From contig NZ_BTTW01000005.1 of assembly GCF_036245865.1 (NCBI RefSeq), forward strand, positions 671,837 to 735,836: a stretch of DNA of 64,000 bases. Direction: 5' to 3'. Origin of the DNA: Corallococcus caeni (lineage in GTDB: Bacteria > Myxococcota > Myxococcia > Myxococcales > Myxococcaceae). How positions within the stretch are numbered: the stretch's first letter is position 1; each line of letters opens with the position of its first letter. Position numbers and translations under genes: made by a program. The notes under the pieces were generated by a model. The model worked only from the letters and a program-made list of their open reading frames with translations. It was not told where the DNA came from and did not search any database. Shown here piece by piece: positions 22,334-31,319 of the stretch.

Positions 22334-23956
22334 ATGGCGGTGGTCTTCGGGAAATACGAGCTGCTTCGAAAAATCGCGTCGGGCGGAATGGGACAGGTGT
22401 TCCTCGCCCGGGAGCACGGGACGGGCTTCGAGCGGCTGGTCGTCCTCAAGCTCATCCTTCCGCACCTCGCCGAGGACGAAGAGTTCCTGGAGATGTTCCT
22501 GGACGAGGCGCGGCTGGTGGCGCGGCTCTCCCACCCGAACCTCATCACCATCCTGGACCTCACGGAGATTGAGGGCCGGCACTGCCTGGCCATGGAGTAC
22601 GTGCAGGGCGAGGACGTGCGCCGGCTGGACCGCTTCGCGCGCAAGCAGGAGCGCCCGCTGCCGGTGGGGCTGGTGGTGCGCATCATCGCGGACGCGGCGG
22701 CGGGGCTGTCCTACGCGCACGGCGCGCGGGACGGGCACGGCCAGCCGCTGAAGCTGGTGCACCGCGACGTGTCGCCGCAGAACGTGCTCGTCGGGTTCGA
22801 CGGCGGCGTGAAGGTCATCGACTTCGGCGTGGCGAAGGCGGCCACCAGCGGGCAGCAGACGGCGACGGGCGTGCTCAAGGGCAAGTACCCGTACATGTCG
22901 CCGGAGCAGGCCAACGGGATGGCGGTGGACGGCCGGAGCGACCAGTTCGCGCTGGGCGTCGTGATGTGGGAGCTGCTCACGGGCAAGCGCCTCTTCAAGG
23001 GCGACACGGACCTGATGACGCTGCGGCTGGTGCGGGACTGCCAGGTGCCGCCGCCGTCGCAGCTGAACCCGAAGCTGCCGCCGGGCCTGGACGAAATCGT
23101 GCTCAAGGCGCTCGCGCCGACGCCGGAGGGCCGCTATCCGGACTGCGCCGCGTTCCGGCTGGCGCTGGAGGACTGGGCGCTCAACCTGCGCCTGCCTTCG
23201 AGCAGCGCGCACCTGGCCGCGTACCTGCGGGAGCTGTACGCGGACCGCATCGCCACGGAAGCGGATCCGACGAAGCTGGACCAGCTGGCCGAGGACGTGG
23301 ACCTGGACTCGCAGTCCAACTCCTCGCGGGATGGGATGCCCACGTCGGGGGCGCGGGGACAGGCCTCGTCGCGCGCGTCGCAGCTGGTGGGGCCGCCGTC
23401 CCGCCCGCCCACGCGCGTGGGGCCGGAGAAGACGCGCAACACCGCGGCCCTGGCGCCGGAGCCTCCGAAGCGTCGCGCGTGGCTGCCCTTTGTCGTGGGC
23501 GGCGTGGCGCTGGTGGTGGGTGGCGCGGCGGTGGTGCTGGTGCGCGGTGGCACCGAGACGGTGACGCCGCCCGCGGTCGTGGCCACGCGCCCCCCGGAGG
23601 ACCTGCAGGGCCGCACGCCGGAGACGGCCACGCGCCCCACGCCGCCGGAGCCGCCCGCGCAGAGCGCCGCGCCCCAGCCGGTGCACCTGATGGTGACGAG
23701 CGAGCCGCCCGGCGCCACGGTGCAGGTGGCGGGCGAGGAGCGCGGCGTCACGCCGGTGGCCCTGCCGCTGGTGCCCGGGGAGCCGTCGGTGGCATTGACG
23801 CTCGCGCTCAACGGCTATGAGCCGGTGACGCGGCAGGTGTCCGCGGCGGACGCGCCCGGGGTGGCGGTGGCGTTGCAGCGCCGGGCGACGCGGCCGGCGA
23901 CGCAGCCGAAGAAGCCGCCGTCCGGGGCCTCGCTGGGCATCAAGACGGGGCGCTGA
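22334..23956 (+). CDS. Ser/Thr protein kinase with transmembrane segment and PEGA domain
   Basis: A 540-residue Pkn2-type kinase. Residues about 7-275 are the catalytic domain: glycine loop IASGGMGQVF, lysine in VVLKLI, HRDVSPQN catalytic loop, DFGVAK and MSPEQ activation segment. A Ser/Pro-rich linker follows. One transmembrane helix (WLPFVVGGVALVVGGAAVVL, near 384-404) leads to a periplasmic tail with a PEGA domain (HLMVTSEPPGATVQVAGEE, about 445-505). PEGA domains are thought to bind the envelope or protein ligands. Myxobacteria carry many such kinases for developmental signalling. ATG 22334 begins right at the kinase fold. The gene stands alone between two terminators, so it is probably monocistronic. 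Confidence 0.92.
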   Translation: MAVVFGKYELLRKIASGGMGQVFLAREHGTGFERLVVLKLILPHLAEDEEFLEMFLDEARLVARLSHPNLITILDLTEIEGRHCLAMEYVQGEDVRRLDRFARKQERPLPVGLVVRIIADAAAGLSYAHGARDGHGQPLKLVHRDVSPQNVLVGFDGGVKVIDFGVAKAATSGQQTATGVLKGKYPYMSPEQANGMAVDGRSDQFALGVVMWELLTGKRLFKGDTDLMTLRLVRDCQVPPPSQLNPKLPPGLDEIVLKALAPTPEGRYPDCAAFRLALEDWALNLRLPSSSAHLAAYLRELYADRIATEADPTKLDQLAEDVDLDSQSNSSRDGMPTSGARGQASSRASQLVGPPSRPPTRVGPEKTRNTAALAPEPPKRRAWLPFVVGGVALVVGGAAVVLVRGGTETVTPPAVVATRPPEDLQGRTPETATRPTPPEPPAQSAAPQPVHLMVTSEPPGATVQVAGEERGVTPVALPLVPGEPSVALTLALNGYEPVTRQVSAADAPGVAVALQRRATRPATQPKKPPSGASLGIKTGR

Positions 23957-24021
23957 GGCGCCTCCCCGTGCCGCCGGTCCGGCGGACCCGCAGCGACCGC
24001 CCGCGCCAGGCTGAAGCCTCC

Positions 24022-24441
24022 TCAGGAGCGTTTGGCCCGCGACTCCGCCGCCACGACGACCACGTAGCCGTCCGGGTCCTTCGCCCAGAACTCCCAGCGG
24101 CGCGAGTTCGGGTTCACGTGCGGCGCCTCCACCCACTCCACCTTCAGCGCCCGCGCCGCGTCCACGCACGCGTCGAAGTCCGTGGTCTCGAACCACAGCA
24201 GCACGCCGTGGCCTCGCGGCGCCGCGTCCGGCCCCATCAGGTTGGCGTGCTCGTCCAGGTCCCACGCGTGGAGCTGGAGCACGAGCTCGCCGTTGTTCAG
24301 CAGCATCTCGTACTCGGGCCCGCCGTGCCCGCTCTCGCAGCCGAGCACCGCCTGGTACCACCGGCTGCTCGCCTCGACGTCGCGCACCGCGATGAGGGGC
24401 TGCGCCCGGACGTGGCCTGTGCGGCGGGGCTTGCTGGGCAT
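24022..24441 (-). CDS. VOC/glyoxalase-like protein
   Basis: A 139-residue vicinal-oxygen-chelate protein with paired beta-alpha-beta-beta-beta units: PLIAVRDVEASSRWYQAVLG in the first half and GVLLWFETTDFDACVDAA in the second, ending in WEFWAKDPDGYVVVVA. Metal ligands would be His/Glu positions such as E in WEFWAKDPDG. The family includes glyoxalases, dioxygenases and antibiotic-binding resistance proteins, so no reaction can be assigned. ATG 24441 opens the conserved fold after a short basic stretch. It follows the M20 peptidase on the same strand, but a strong terminator (24468-24499) separates them. Confidence 0.85.
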   Translation of the reverse strand: MPSKPRRTGHVRAQPLIAVRDVEASSRWYQAVLGCESGHGGPEYEMLLNNGELVLQLHAWDLDEHANLMGPDAAPRGHGVLLWFETTDFDACVDAARALKVEWVEAPHVNPNSRRWEFWAKDPDGYVVVVAAESRAKRS

Positions 24442-24467
24442 GGGACGCTCCGGGAGCCAAGCTCCAA

Positions 24468-24499
24468 GAAGGACGGGGCACCCGAAGGCCCCGTCCTTC
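24468..24499 (-). terminator. Strong hairpin terminator of the M20 peptidase gene
   Basis: GAAGGACGGGGC (24468-24479) pairs perfectly over 12 bp with GCCCCGTCCTTC (24488-24499), with an 8-base loop that reads CTTCGGGT on the minus strand. It lies 10 bp after the M20 stop codon. Confidence 0.75.
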
Positions 24500-24509
24500 C
24501 GGTGAGGCA

Positions 24510-25940
24510 CTACCGCTTGAAGTGATCCGCGACGACGCTCGCCACCGCCGCGGTCAGCTTCTTGCCCGTGGGGATGTGCAGGAACTCGTTGGGCCCGTGC
24601 GCGTTGCTGCCCGGCCCCAGCAGGCCCGTGATGAGGAACTGCGCCTCCGGGAAGCGCTCGCCCAGCATGCCCATGAACGGGATGGTGCCACCCTCGCCCA
24701 TCGCCATCGCGGGATTGCCGAAGCAGGACTTGGACGCGGACTCCACCGCGCGCGACAGCCAGCCAGCCAGCGGCGGCGCGTCCCAGCCCACCGACGCCTT
24801 GTCCCCGTCGAACGTCACCTTCGCGCCGTACGGCGGATCCTTCTCCAGCGTCTCCTTCAGCGCCGTCGCGGCCGCCTTGGGGTCCACGCGCGGCGGGATG
24901 CGCATGGACAGCTTCCACGTCGTGAAGGGGCGCAGCACGTTGCCCGCGCTCGCCAGCCCCGGCACGCCGTCCACGGCCGTCAGCGCCAGCGCCGGACGCC
25001 AGGTGCGGTTGAGCACCAGCTCCGCGCCGTCCGTCGTCACCGGGCGCGCGCCCTCCACCCAGGGGAACTTCGTGTACAGCTCGTCGCCCAGCGTCCGGGC
25101 CGCGGCCTTCGCCTGCTCGCGCCGGCCCTCCGGGATCTCCGTGTGCAGCGCCTGGACCTTGATGTGGCCCGTGGCCTCGTCCTCCACGCGCGACAGCAGC
25201 TGCCGCATGATGCGCATGGAGGAGGCCACCACGCCCGTCGCGTCGCCGGAGTGCACGCCCTCCGTGAGGATGTCCACGCGCAGGTTGCCGGCCACCATGC
25301 CGCGCAGGCTGGTGGTCATCCAGAGCTGGTCATAGTTCGCGCAGCCGGAGTCCAGGCACACCACCAGCGATGGCTTGCCGATGCGCGGCGCCAGCGCCTC
25401 GATGTACGCGGGCAGGTCGTAGCTGCCGCTCTCCTCGCACGCCTCGATGACGATGGCGCAGCGCGCGTGCGGCACGCCCTGCTCCTTGAGCAGCCGCAGC
25501 GCGGACAGCGACGCGAACGCGGAGTAGCCGTCATCCGCGCCGCCGCGCCCGTAGAGCTTGTCGCCCTCGCGCACGGGGGTCCACGGCGTCAGGCCCTCGC
25601 GCCAGCCGGTCATCTCCGGCTGCTTGTCCAGGTGGCCGTACAAGAGCACGGTGTCGTCGGCGCGCGTGCCCGGCACCTCCATGTAGATGACTGGCGTGCG
25701 GTCCTTGCCGTCCGCCGTCTTCAGCCGCACCACCTCCACCGTGAGCCCCGGCAGGTGCGCGGCCTGCGCGCGGCACCAGTCCGAGATGAGCTGCACGGCC
25801 TGCTCCATGTGGCCGGTCTTCACCCAGTCCGGATCGAACGAGGGCGACTTGTTGGGGATGCGGATGTAGCGCTCCAGCGCCGGGAGGATCTCCTGCTCCC
25901 AGATGCGCTCGGACGAGGCGAGGGCTTGGTCGACGTTCAT
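24510..25940 (-). CDS. M20 family metallopeptidase (dipeptidase)
   Basis: A 476-residue M20 peptidase, the length of the CNDP-like dipeptidases. Metal ligands and catalytic residues are visible: H and D in LLYGHLDKQPE, D in YGRGGADDGYSAF, the EE pair in IEACEESGSYD, a later D in VVCLDSGCANYD and the terminal H in GSNAHGPNEFLH. A dimerisation lid domain occupies about residues 215-330, opening with TEGVHSG. It would hydrolyse dipeptides or N-acyl amino acids in the cytoplasm; no signal peptide is present. ATG 25940 starts the conserved N-terminal helix. It is probably monocistronic. Confidence 0.92.
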   Translation of the reverse strand: MNVDQALASSERIWEQEILPALERYIRIPNKSPSFDPDWVKTGHMEQAVQLISDWCRAQAAHLPGLTVEVVRLKTADGKDRTPVIYMEVPGTRADDTVLLYGHLDKQPEMTGWREGLTPWTPVREGDKLYGRGGADDGYSAFASLSALRLLKEQGVPHARCAIVIEACEESGSYDLPAYIEALAPRIGKPSLVVCLDSGCANYDQLWMTTSLRGMVAGNLRVDILTEGVHSGDATGVVASSMRIMRQLLSRVEDEATGHIKVQALHTEIPEGRREQAKAAARTLGDELYTKFPWVEGARPVTTDGAELVLNRTWRPALALTAVDGVPGLASAGNVLRPFTTWKLSMRIPPRVDPKAAATALKETLEKDPPYGAKVTFDGDKASVGWDAPPLAGWLSRAVESASKSCFGNPAMAMGEGGTIPFMGMLGERFPEAQFLITGLLGPGSNAHGPNEFLHIPTGKKLTAAVASVVADHFKR

Positions 25941-26093
25941 GGCGGCGCCATGCTGCCCACCCCGGCGCTCGCTGTCGATGGAAAGCCCCGCGTCCGAAGG
26001 CCCGGGGCACCCCGCCCCGGGCCTCCCCGCCCGCCCGGCGCGCGGCCTGCCGTCCTGCGTCAGGCCGCGTGCGGGTGGGATTTCACGCGGGGT

Positions 26094-27371
26094 TCAGGGC
26101 TGGATTTCGCGGACGCTCAGCCACTTGAAGTCCACGTCCGTGGCGTTGTCCCAGCGGAACACCGCGATGGGGCCGCCCCAGGTGATGGGCATGCCCGCCA
26201 CGGCGCCGCCGCAGTGCCCGGCGTCGCCGCCCCACTTGCCCGCGTCGGTGTAGTCGTAGGCCTTCTTCCACGTCACCTTGTCCGCGTTCTCGTTGACGTA
26301 CAGCTCCAGCTTCACGGCTTGCTGGCCGCTGACGGTGACGTTGCGCATGACGGCCTTGAAGCCCACCCAGCGGCCCTTGAGCGCGGCGGTGGCCGTGACG
26401 TAGGGCGTCTGATCGTAGGAGACGTGCCACGTCTCCTTCTCCCAGCGCGCGCGGCCGTCGTAGTGCAGGCCCGCCTTGTAGCTGCTGCCCTCGCAGCCGG
26501 AGTGGTCGTTGTTGTGCTTCCCGCCGCGGGCGTACCACGCGAAGTTGTCCTTCACGTCGGACACGGCGTTGACCTTCACGAAGCCGGTCATCTCGATGTT
26601 CTTCCAGTCGTTGGCCGCCTGCATGTAGCCGCGGCTCGCGAGCACGTCCCGGTCGTAGGTGGGAATCTTCCGGTCGTCGTAGCCCGTGGACGTGAAGACG
26701 CTCATCCGCACCGCCGAGTCCCGCATCTTCCAGGAGCCGTCGCTGTTGCGGGTAATCGTGTCCTGCGGGTCGAAGCGCGCATCCGCCAGCGCGTTGTCCG
26801 CCAGCGTCCACGCCTCGCCCCCGGACTTCGAGGGGTAGAGCTGGGTGACGCCGAAGCGGTCCTTGCCCGCCGTGGGCGTGGCGGCGGAGGTGATGGCGGC
26901 CCACTCCGCGATGCTGGCCCACGTGTTGACGGAGTTGCCGTTGACGGTGACGCGCACGTAGCGGGCGTCGCGCGCGGTGAAGGCGTAGCGCTCGAAGTTG
27001 GCGGTGGTGCCGGACGACGTTTTGGAGACGGCGGTGGACCAGGTGGCGCCGTCCGTGGACGTGGCGATGACGAACGTGTTGGTGCGCTCGTCGCCCCGGT
27101 GCCAGGCGATGTCCACCGCGGACAGCGACTTCACGCTGCCCAGGTCGCCCCGGAGCCACTGCCCCACGCCGTCGCTGGACCAGCGGGTGGTGAGGTTGCC
27201 GTCGATGGTGGCGGACGGCGGGTTGCCGTCGTTCCCACTGGCGGTGACGGCGGTGAAGCCCGACGCGGCGAGCGCCGGTGTTGCGGCCCCGAGCAGCAGC
27301 AGCGCGCTCGTGGTGGTGACGTGACGCTTCCATCCCCCCCGGGACGACGGCGACGTATGGGATTGGGACAA
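26094..27371 (-). CDS. Secreted discoidin (F5/8 type C) carbohydrate-binding protein
   Basis: A 425-residue exported protein. I use TTG 27371 as start because GGAGGA lies 6 bp upstream and a signal peptide follows (HVTTTSALLLLGAATPALAA). Residues about 36-160 are an F5/8 type C (discoidin) domain (ATIDGNLTTRWSS, ARYVRVTVNGNS, ASIAEWAAI). The C-terminal 240 residues look like a separate jelly-roll domain rich in Trp, Tyr and Asp (WSYDQTPY-type strands, GKHNNDHSGCEG), perhaps polysaccharide-binding or a lyase, with two or three cysteines. I do not recognise its family. The next gene upstream (TreZ) ends 149 bp away behind a hairpin, so this gene has its own promoter. Confidence 0.78.
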   Translation of the reverse strand: MSQSHTSPSSRGGWKRHVTTTSALLLLGAATPALAASGFTAVTASGNDGNPPSATIDGNLTTRWSSDGVGQWLRGDLGSVKSLSAVDIAWHRGDERTNTFVIATSTDGATWSTAVSKTSSGTTANFERYAFTARDARYVRVTVNGNSVNTWASIAEWAAITSAATPTAGKDRFGVTQLYPSKSGGEAWTLADNALADARFDPQDTITRNSDGSWKMRDSAVRMSVFTSTGYDDRKIPTYDRDVLASRGYMQAANDWKNIEMTGFVKVNAVSDVKDNFAWYARGGKHNNDHSGCEGSSYKAGLHYDGRARWEKETWHVSYDQTPYVTATAALKGRWVGFKAVMRNVTVSGQQAVKLELYVNENADKVTWKKAYDYTDAGKWGGDAGHCGGAVAGMPITWGGPIAVFRWDNATDVDFKWLSVREIQP

Positions 27372-27453
27372 GGTGTTTCCTCCTGGCGGCCGAGTACCGG
27401 CTCGCCCCCGAGGGCATTCCTTGTCGTTGCATGTTTCACGGAGGGAAGCAGCG

Positions 27454-27489
27454 GCGGCCCGCCCCCTTGCTTCCAAGGTGACGGGCCGC
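27454..27489 (-). terminator. Hairpin terminator downstream of treZ
   Basis: GCGGCCCG (27454-27461) pairs with CGGGCCGC (27482-27489), with an inner CTTG/CAAG stem. It lies about 30 bp past the treZ stop on the minus strand. Confidence 0.6.
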
Positions 27490-27520
27490 GCGTGAAATCA
27501 TGTCTGCCTTTGCGTGCGGG

Positions 27521-29368
27521 CTACTCGCGCAGCCTCACCACCGCGGCGGAGGGGCCCTCCAGCCGCACGACGTTGCCAGTGAGCGGGGAGCCCTCCACGG
27601 TGCCGCCGTAGCGCGGGTTCTCACTCCACGCGACGATGCCCGCGCTCGCGTGCGGGGGCAGCGTGTGCACCAGCGAGCCCCGGACGTTCACGATGACGAG
27701 CAGCGTGTCCCCTTCCGCGCGGCGCTCCAGCACGAACGCGTCCGGGCCCAGGGCGCGCGCGTCGTGCGTGCCCTGCCGGCTGGTGAGTACGGGCTCCGTG
27801 GCGCGCAGCCGCAAGAGCTCCTTGTAGAGCGTGTGCACGCCCCGGGCGTCCGCGCCGTCCAGCTCATCCCAGTCCAGCGTGGAGCGGGTGAAGGTGTCGC
27901 GGTCCTGCGGATCCGGGACCTGCTCGCCCTTGAAGCGGGAGAAGCCGGAGAACTCCTTGCGGCGCCCCTCGGTGACGAGCTTGCCCAGCTCCGCGTTGTG
28001 GTCCGTGAAGTAGAGGAACGGCGTGCGCGCGTTCCACTCCTGGCCCATGAAGAGCAGCGGCGTGAAGGGCGACAGGAGCAGGAGCGTGCTCATGGCGCGG
28101 TAGGCGGCCGGGGACACGTCCTCCGACAGGCGGTTGCCGAAGGGCCGGTTGCCCACCTGGTCGTGGTTCTGGATGCAGTGGACGAAGTGCCACGGCCCCA
28201 GCCCCTTCGGGTCCGTGCCGCGCGCGTGGCCCAGGTTCCTGGACTTCTGGCCCGTGTAGAACCAGCCCTGACGCAGCGTCGCGGCCAGGTCCTCCGCGCT
28301 GCCGGTGTAGTCCTGGTAGTAGCCCTCGTGGTCGCCCGCGAAGGCGCGCCGCAGCTGGTGGTGCAGGTCATCCGCCCAGACGCCGTCCAGGCCGTAGCCG
28401 CCCTCGGACGCGGGGGTGACGAGCTTGCGCTCGTTGCGCTCGTCCTCCGCGATGACGACGACGCGGCGGCCGGACGCGGCGGCGTGGGCGCGCTCGACGA
28501 TCTCCGCCAGCAGGTGCGGCTGGCCGTCATCCACCAGGGCGTGCGCGGCGTCCAGGCGCAGGCCGTCCGCGTGGTAGTCGCGGATCCACATCTCCACGTT
28601 GGAGAGCACCAGCGAGCGCACGAAGCGGCTGCCCTCGCTGTCGTAGTTCACCGCGTCGCCCCAGGGCGTGTGGTGCTTGCCGGTGAAGTAGTGCGGCGAG
28701 TACGCGCGCAGGTAGTTCCCGTCCGGCCCGAAGTGGTTGTAGACGGCGTCGATGAGCACCGCGAGCCCGTGCGCGTGCGCCGCGTCGATGAGCCTGCGCA
28801 GCCCCTTCGGCCCGCCGTAGGTGGCCTGCGGCGCGAAGAGGTCCACGCCGTCGTAGCCCCAGTTGCGGGCGCCCGGGAAGCTGGCCACCGGCAGCAGCTC
28901 CAGCGTGTTCACGCCCAGCTCGCGCAGGTGGGCGAGCTTCGGGATGAACGCCTCGAAGGTGCCCTCCGGCGTGGCGGTGCCCACGTGCACCTCGTAGATG
29001 ACCAGCGCTTGCGGATCCGGCCCCTTCCAGTGCGAGTCCGTCCAGCCGTGGTCGGAGCTGACGACCTCCGACGGGCCGTGCACGCCCCCGGGCTGCGAGC
29101 GCGACCACGGGTCGGGGAAGGGGTCTCCGCCGTCCACGCTGAGCTTGTAGCGCGCGCCCTCGCCCAGGTCCGGCAGCGCGCCGCCGAAGCAGCCGTCCGC
29201 CTCCGGGGTGAGCGGCAGCCTGCGCAGGACGCGGTCCTCCGCGTCGTAGAGCACCACGTCCACGCCCTGGTGGCCCGGCGCCCAGACGCGCCAGCGCACC
29301 GTGGAACCACCCTCCACCCACGCGCCCAGCCGGGGCGCCTGGGACCGTGCTTCAGTCGTATGAGCCAT
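27521..29368 (-). CDS. treZ: Malto-oligosyltrehalose trehalohydrolase TreZ
   Basis: A 615-residue GH13 enzyme of the TreZ type. An N-terminal beta domain (WRVWAPGHQGVDVVLYD) precedes the (beta/alpha)8 barrel with IYEVHVGTATPEGTF, DAVYNHFGPDGNY, nucleophile D in GLRLDAAHAL, acid/base E in VVVIAEDERNE and the third acid in CIQNHDQVGN. The VIAEDERN and NHDQVGNRPFG strings are typical of TreZ rather than glycogen-branching enzymes. It releases trehalose from maltooligosyl-trehalose made by TreY. TreY is not in this window. Trehalose is a stress and spore protectant in myxobacteria. ATG 29368 is supported by position just before the family's first strand. Confidence 0.93.
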   Translation of the reverse strand: MAHTTEARSQAPRLGAWVEGGSTVRWRVWAPGHQGVDVVLYDAEDRVLRRLPLTPEADGCFGGALPDLGEGARYKLSVDGGDPFPDPWSRSQPGGVHGPSEVVSSDHGWTDSHWKGPDPQALVIYEVHVGTATPEGTFEAFIPKLAHLRELGVNTLELLPVASFPGARNWGYDGVDLFAPQATYGGPKGLRRLIDAAHAHGLAVLIDAVYNHFGPDGNYLRAYSPHYFTGKHHTPWGDAVNYDSEGSRFVRSLVLSNVEMWIRDYHADGLRLDAAHALVDDGQPHLLAEIVERAHAAASGRRVVVIAEDERNERKLVTPASEGGYGLDGVWADDLHHQLRRAFAGDHEGYYQDYTGSAEDLAATLRQGWFYTGQKSRNLGHARGTDPKGLGPWHFVHCIQNHDQVGNRPFGNRLSEDVSPAAYRAMSTLLLLSPFTPLLFMGQEWNARTPFLYFTDHNAELGKLVTEGRRKEFSGFSRFKGEQVPDPQDRDTFTRSTLDWDELDGADARGVHTLYKELLRLRATEPVLTSRQGTHDARALGPDAFVLERRAEGDTLLVIVNVRGSLVHTLPPHASAGIVAWSENPRYGGTVEGSPLTGNVVRLEGPSAAVVRLRE

Positions 29369-29398
29369 GTCGTGTCCCTGTTAATGCGCCAGCAGGGA

Positions 29399-29416
29399 CA
29401 CGGGGAGCACCCCGTG
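29399..29416. repeat. Inverted repeat between treZ and the ClpX-like gene
   Basis: CACGGGG (29399-29405) and CCCCGTG (29410-29416) form a 7-bp perfect hairpin in the 220-bp divergent region. It could be an operator or a leader hairpin of treZ (30 bp upstream of its start). Confidence 0.3.
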
Positions 29417-29588
29417 CGACACCGGGACACCGCTGTTCACGGGCCGACCTCCGGGGGCCCACGAGTGCGGACCGGCGGACGGAGGGCCGCACGCCCTGGG
29501 GCCGCGAGGGGATGGCTTGTCGCGCTCGCGCACGTCCCGGATGATGGGGCGCCCCGCCAAAGCCCGCCCCCTCCTGGAGCCCACCGCG

Positions 29589-30737
29589 ATGTCTCCCCGT
29601 TCCGGCGTCGAACCCTCCGCCTTCCCCGAAGGCCCGCCCATCCAGGAGCGCGTGGCCGCGCTGGAGGTGCTGTCGCCGAAGGAGATCGACGCGCGCCTGG
29701 GCGACCTGGGCTACCGGGGCCAGCCCGAGGCCCGCCGCGCCGCGTCCGTGCTCGCGTACCGGCACCTGCGCCGCATCCGCCGGCTGTACCTGGAGGGGCT
29801 GGAGCCGGAGCCCGGCACCCGCGAGAACGCCCTGTTCCTGGGCCCCACCGGCTCCGGCAAGACGTTCCTCGTGGAGCTGATGTTCCGCGAAATCCTGGGC
29901 GTGCCCACCGTGCTCGCGGACGCCACCCAGTTCTCCGAGACGGGCTACGTGGGCGACGACGTCAGCACGCTCCTGTCCCGCCTCTACGAGGCCGCGGAGC
30001 GCGACGCGGAGTGGGCCTCTTGCGGCGTCATCTGCATGGACGAGTTCGACAAGCTCGCCACCAGCCGCTCCGACAGCCGCTTCTCCGGCCAGCAGACCAC
30101 CAAGGACGTGAGCGGCTTCGGCGTGCAGCGCAGCCTGCTGCACCTGCTCTCCGCGGCCCAGGCCACCTTCCCGCCGGACTTCGGCTTCACCAGCCGCATC
30201 CGCTCCGAATCCCTGGACATGGGCTGCATCACCTTCATCGCCTGCGGCGCCTTCAGCGGCTTCCGGGGCACCGCGGAGACCATGGCCCACGTGGAGCGCG
30301 TGGGCTTCGGCCGCGAGCCGGGCAAGGGCGGCCTGAAGGACCTGGAGTCCATCGCCACGCGCATCACCGAGGAGCACCTGGAGAACACCACCGCGTTCTC
30401 CCGCTACGGCTTCATCCCGGAGCTCATCGGCCGCTTCAACCGGCTGGTGTCCTTCGCGCCGCTGGACGCGGCCACGCTGGGGGACATCCTCCAGGACAAC
30501 GTGCTGCGCACCTGGGAGCGCGAGTTCGCCCACGAGGGGCTGCAGCTCACCGTGGACGCTGGCGTGCGCGAGTGGATTGTCGCCCGCGCCATCAAGCGCG
30601 AGACGGGCGCCCGCGGCCTGCGCACCGCCCTGGCCCCCGTGCTGGAGCAGGCCGCCTACGAGCACTTCGGCCACGGGAAGGCCGCCACGGTGCGCCTGGT
30701 GCTGAAGGACGACGCCGTGCACGCCGAGCGCGGCTGA
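29589..30737 (+). CDS. ClpX-like AAA+ unfoldase without zinc-binding domain
   Basis: A 382-residue AAA+ ATPase of the ClpX/HslU branch. Walker A is GPTGSGKT, the following FSETGYVGDDVSTLLSRL matches ClpX 'lTEAGYVGEDVE.il..Ll', Walker B is VICMDEFDKLA, and the C-terminal domain has RFNRLVSFAPLD and TGARGLRTALAPVLE. The N-terminal C4 zinc domain of true ClpX is absent, and 50 poorly ordered residues replace it. The usual IGF loop for ClpP docking could not be found. It may unfold a dedicated substrate or work with another protease. ATG 29589 has GGAG 9 bp upstream; an ATG at 29541 is an alternative. No clpP lies nearby, and it is divergent from treZ. Confidence 0.85.
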   Translation: MSPRSGVEPSAFPEGPPIQERVAALEVLSPKEIDARLGDLGYRGQPEARRAASVLAYRHLRRIRRLYLEGLEPEPGTRENALFLGPTGSGKTFLVELMFREILGVPTVLADATQFSETGYVGDDVSTLLSRLYEAAERDAEWASCGVICMDEFDKLATSRSDSRFSGQQTTKDVSGFGVQRSLLHLLSAAQATFPPDFGFTSRIRSESLDMGCITFIACGAFSGFRGTAETMAHVERVGFGREPGKGGLKDLESIATRITEEHLENTTAFSRYGFIPELIGRFNRLVSFAPLDAATLGDILQDNVLRTWEREFAHEGLQLTVDAGVREWIVARAIKRETGARGLRTALAPVLEQAAYEHFGHGKAATVRLVLKDDAVHAERG

Positions 30738-30866
30738 CGCAGGGCGGCCGACGTGCCGGGGCCCGGTCCGCGGGGTCCCCGGGGCGTCGTTCAGCCGGGC
30801 CCGTTCTTCACCCGCGAGTCAGACGCCTTACGGTTGAGGCACACGACAGGCGCGCGGAGGCGGCCC

Positions 30867-31244
30867 ATGGCACACATCAACCAGGAAATCCCCCGGGAGC
30901 AGTGGGCGAGCTACCTCGCCGGCATCAGCAAGCAGGACGCCACCCAGTGGGTGCGCGTGGAGTCCATCGACGCGGAGAGCGGCGACCAGCCCCTGGCCGA
31001 CCGCCTGCCCCTGGTGGACATCTCCCTGGAGACGAAGGGCAGCGACTCCGGCGCGGTGCAGATCATCGTGGGCCGCGAGGACGGACGCATCACCCACCGC
31101 ATCCTCGAACCGGACCTGCTCGTCGCGGAGGTGGACAGCCAGAGCGGCGCGCTGGAGTGCCTGGAGATTGGCGAGCGCGGCGGCAAGACGCTCATCTTCT
31201 TCGAGCGCCCCACCGAGGCCGAGGAAGTGTCCGCCCGCTTCTAG
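30867..31244 (+). CDS. DUF5335-like protein
   Basis: A 125-residue soluble protein resembling DUF5335 (REIPREQWASYL..FS pattern at residues 6-20, followed by beta strands RVESIDAESGDQ, LPLVDISLETK, VQIIVGREDG and ITHRILEPDLL). Members occur in myxobacteria and other soil bacteria and are predicted to form a small beta-sandwich. No function is known. ATG 30867 follows GGAGGCGGCC. It lies 129 bp after the ClpX-like gene on the same strand and may be cotranscribed. Confidence 0.7.
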   Translation: MAHINQEIPREQWASYLAGISKQDATQWVRVESIDAESGDQPLADRLPLVDISLETKGSDSGAVQIIVGREDGRITHRILEPDLLVAEVDSQSGALECLEIGERGGKTLIFFERPTEAEEVSARF

Positions 31245-31262
31245 AAACGGCACGGGGCCAGC

Positions 31263-31285
31263 GGGGGCGTCCCACGGACGCTCCC
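31263..31285. terminator. Bidirectional hairpin between convergent genes
   Basis: A 10-bp stem with one G-T pair (31263-31272 with 31276-31285, core GCGTCC/GGACGC, loop CAC) separates the DUF5335 gene (+) and the metalloprotease gene (-). It could terminate both. Confidence 0.5.
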
Positions 31286-31319
31286 ACCAGCCCCTGCCCC
31301 CTCAAGGGTGACGCTCAGC

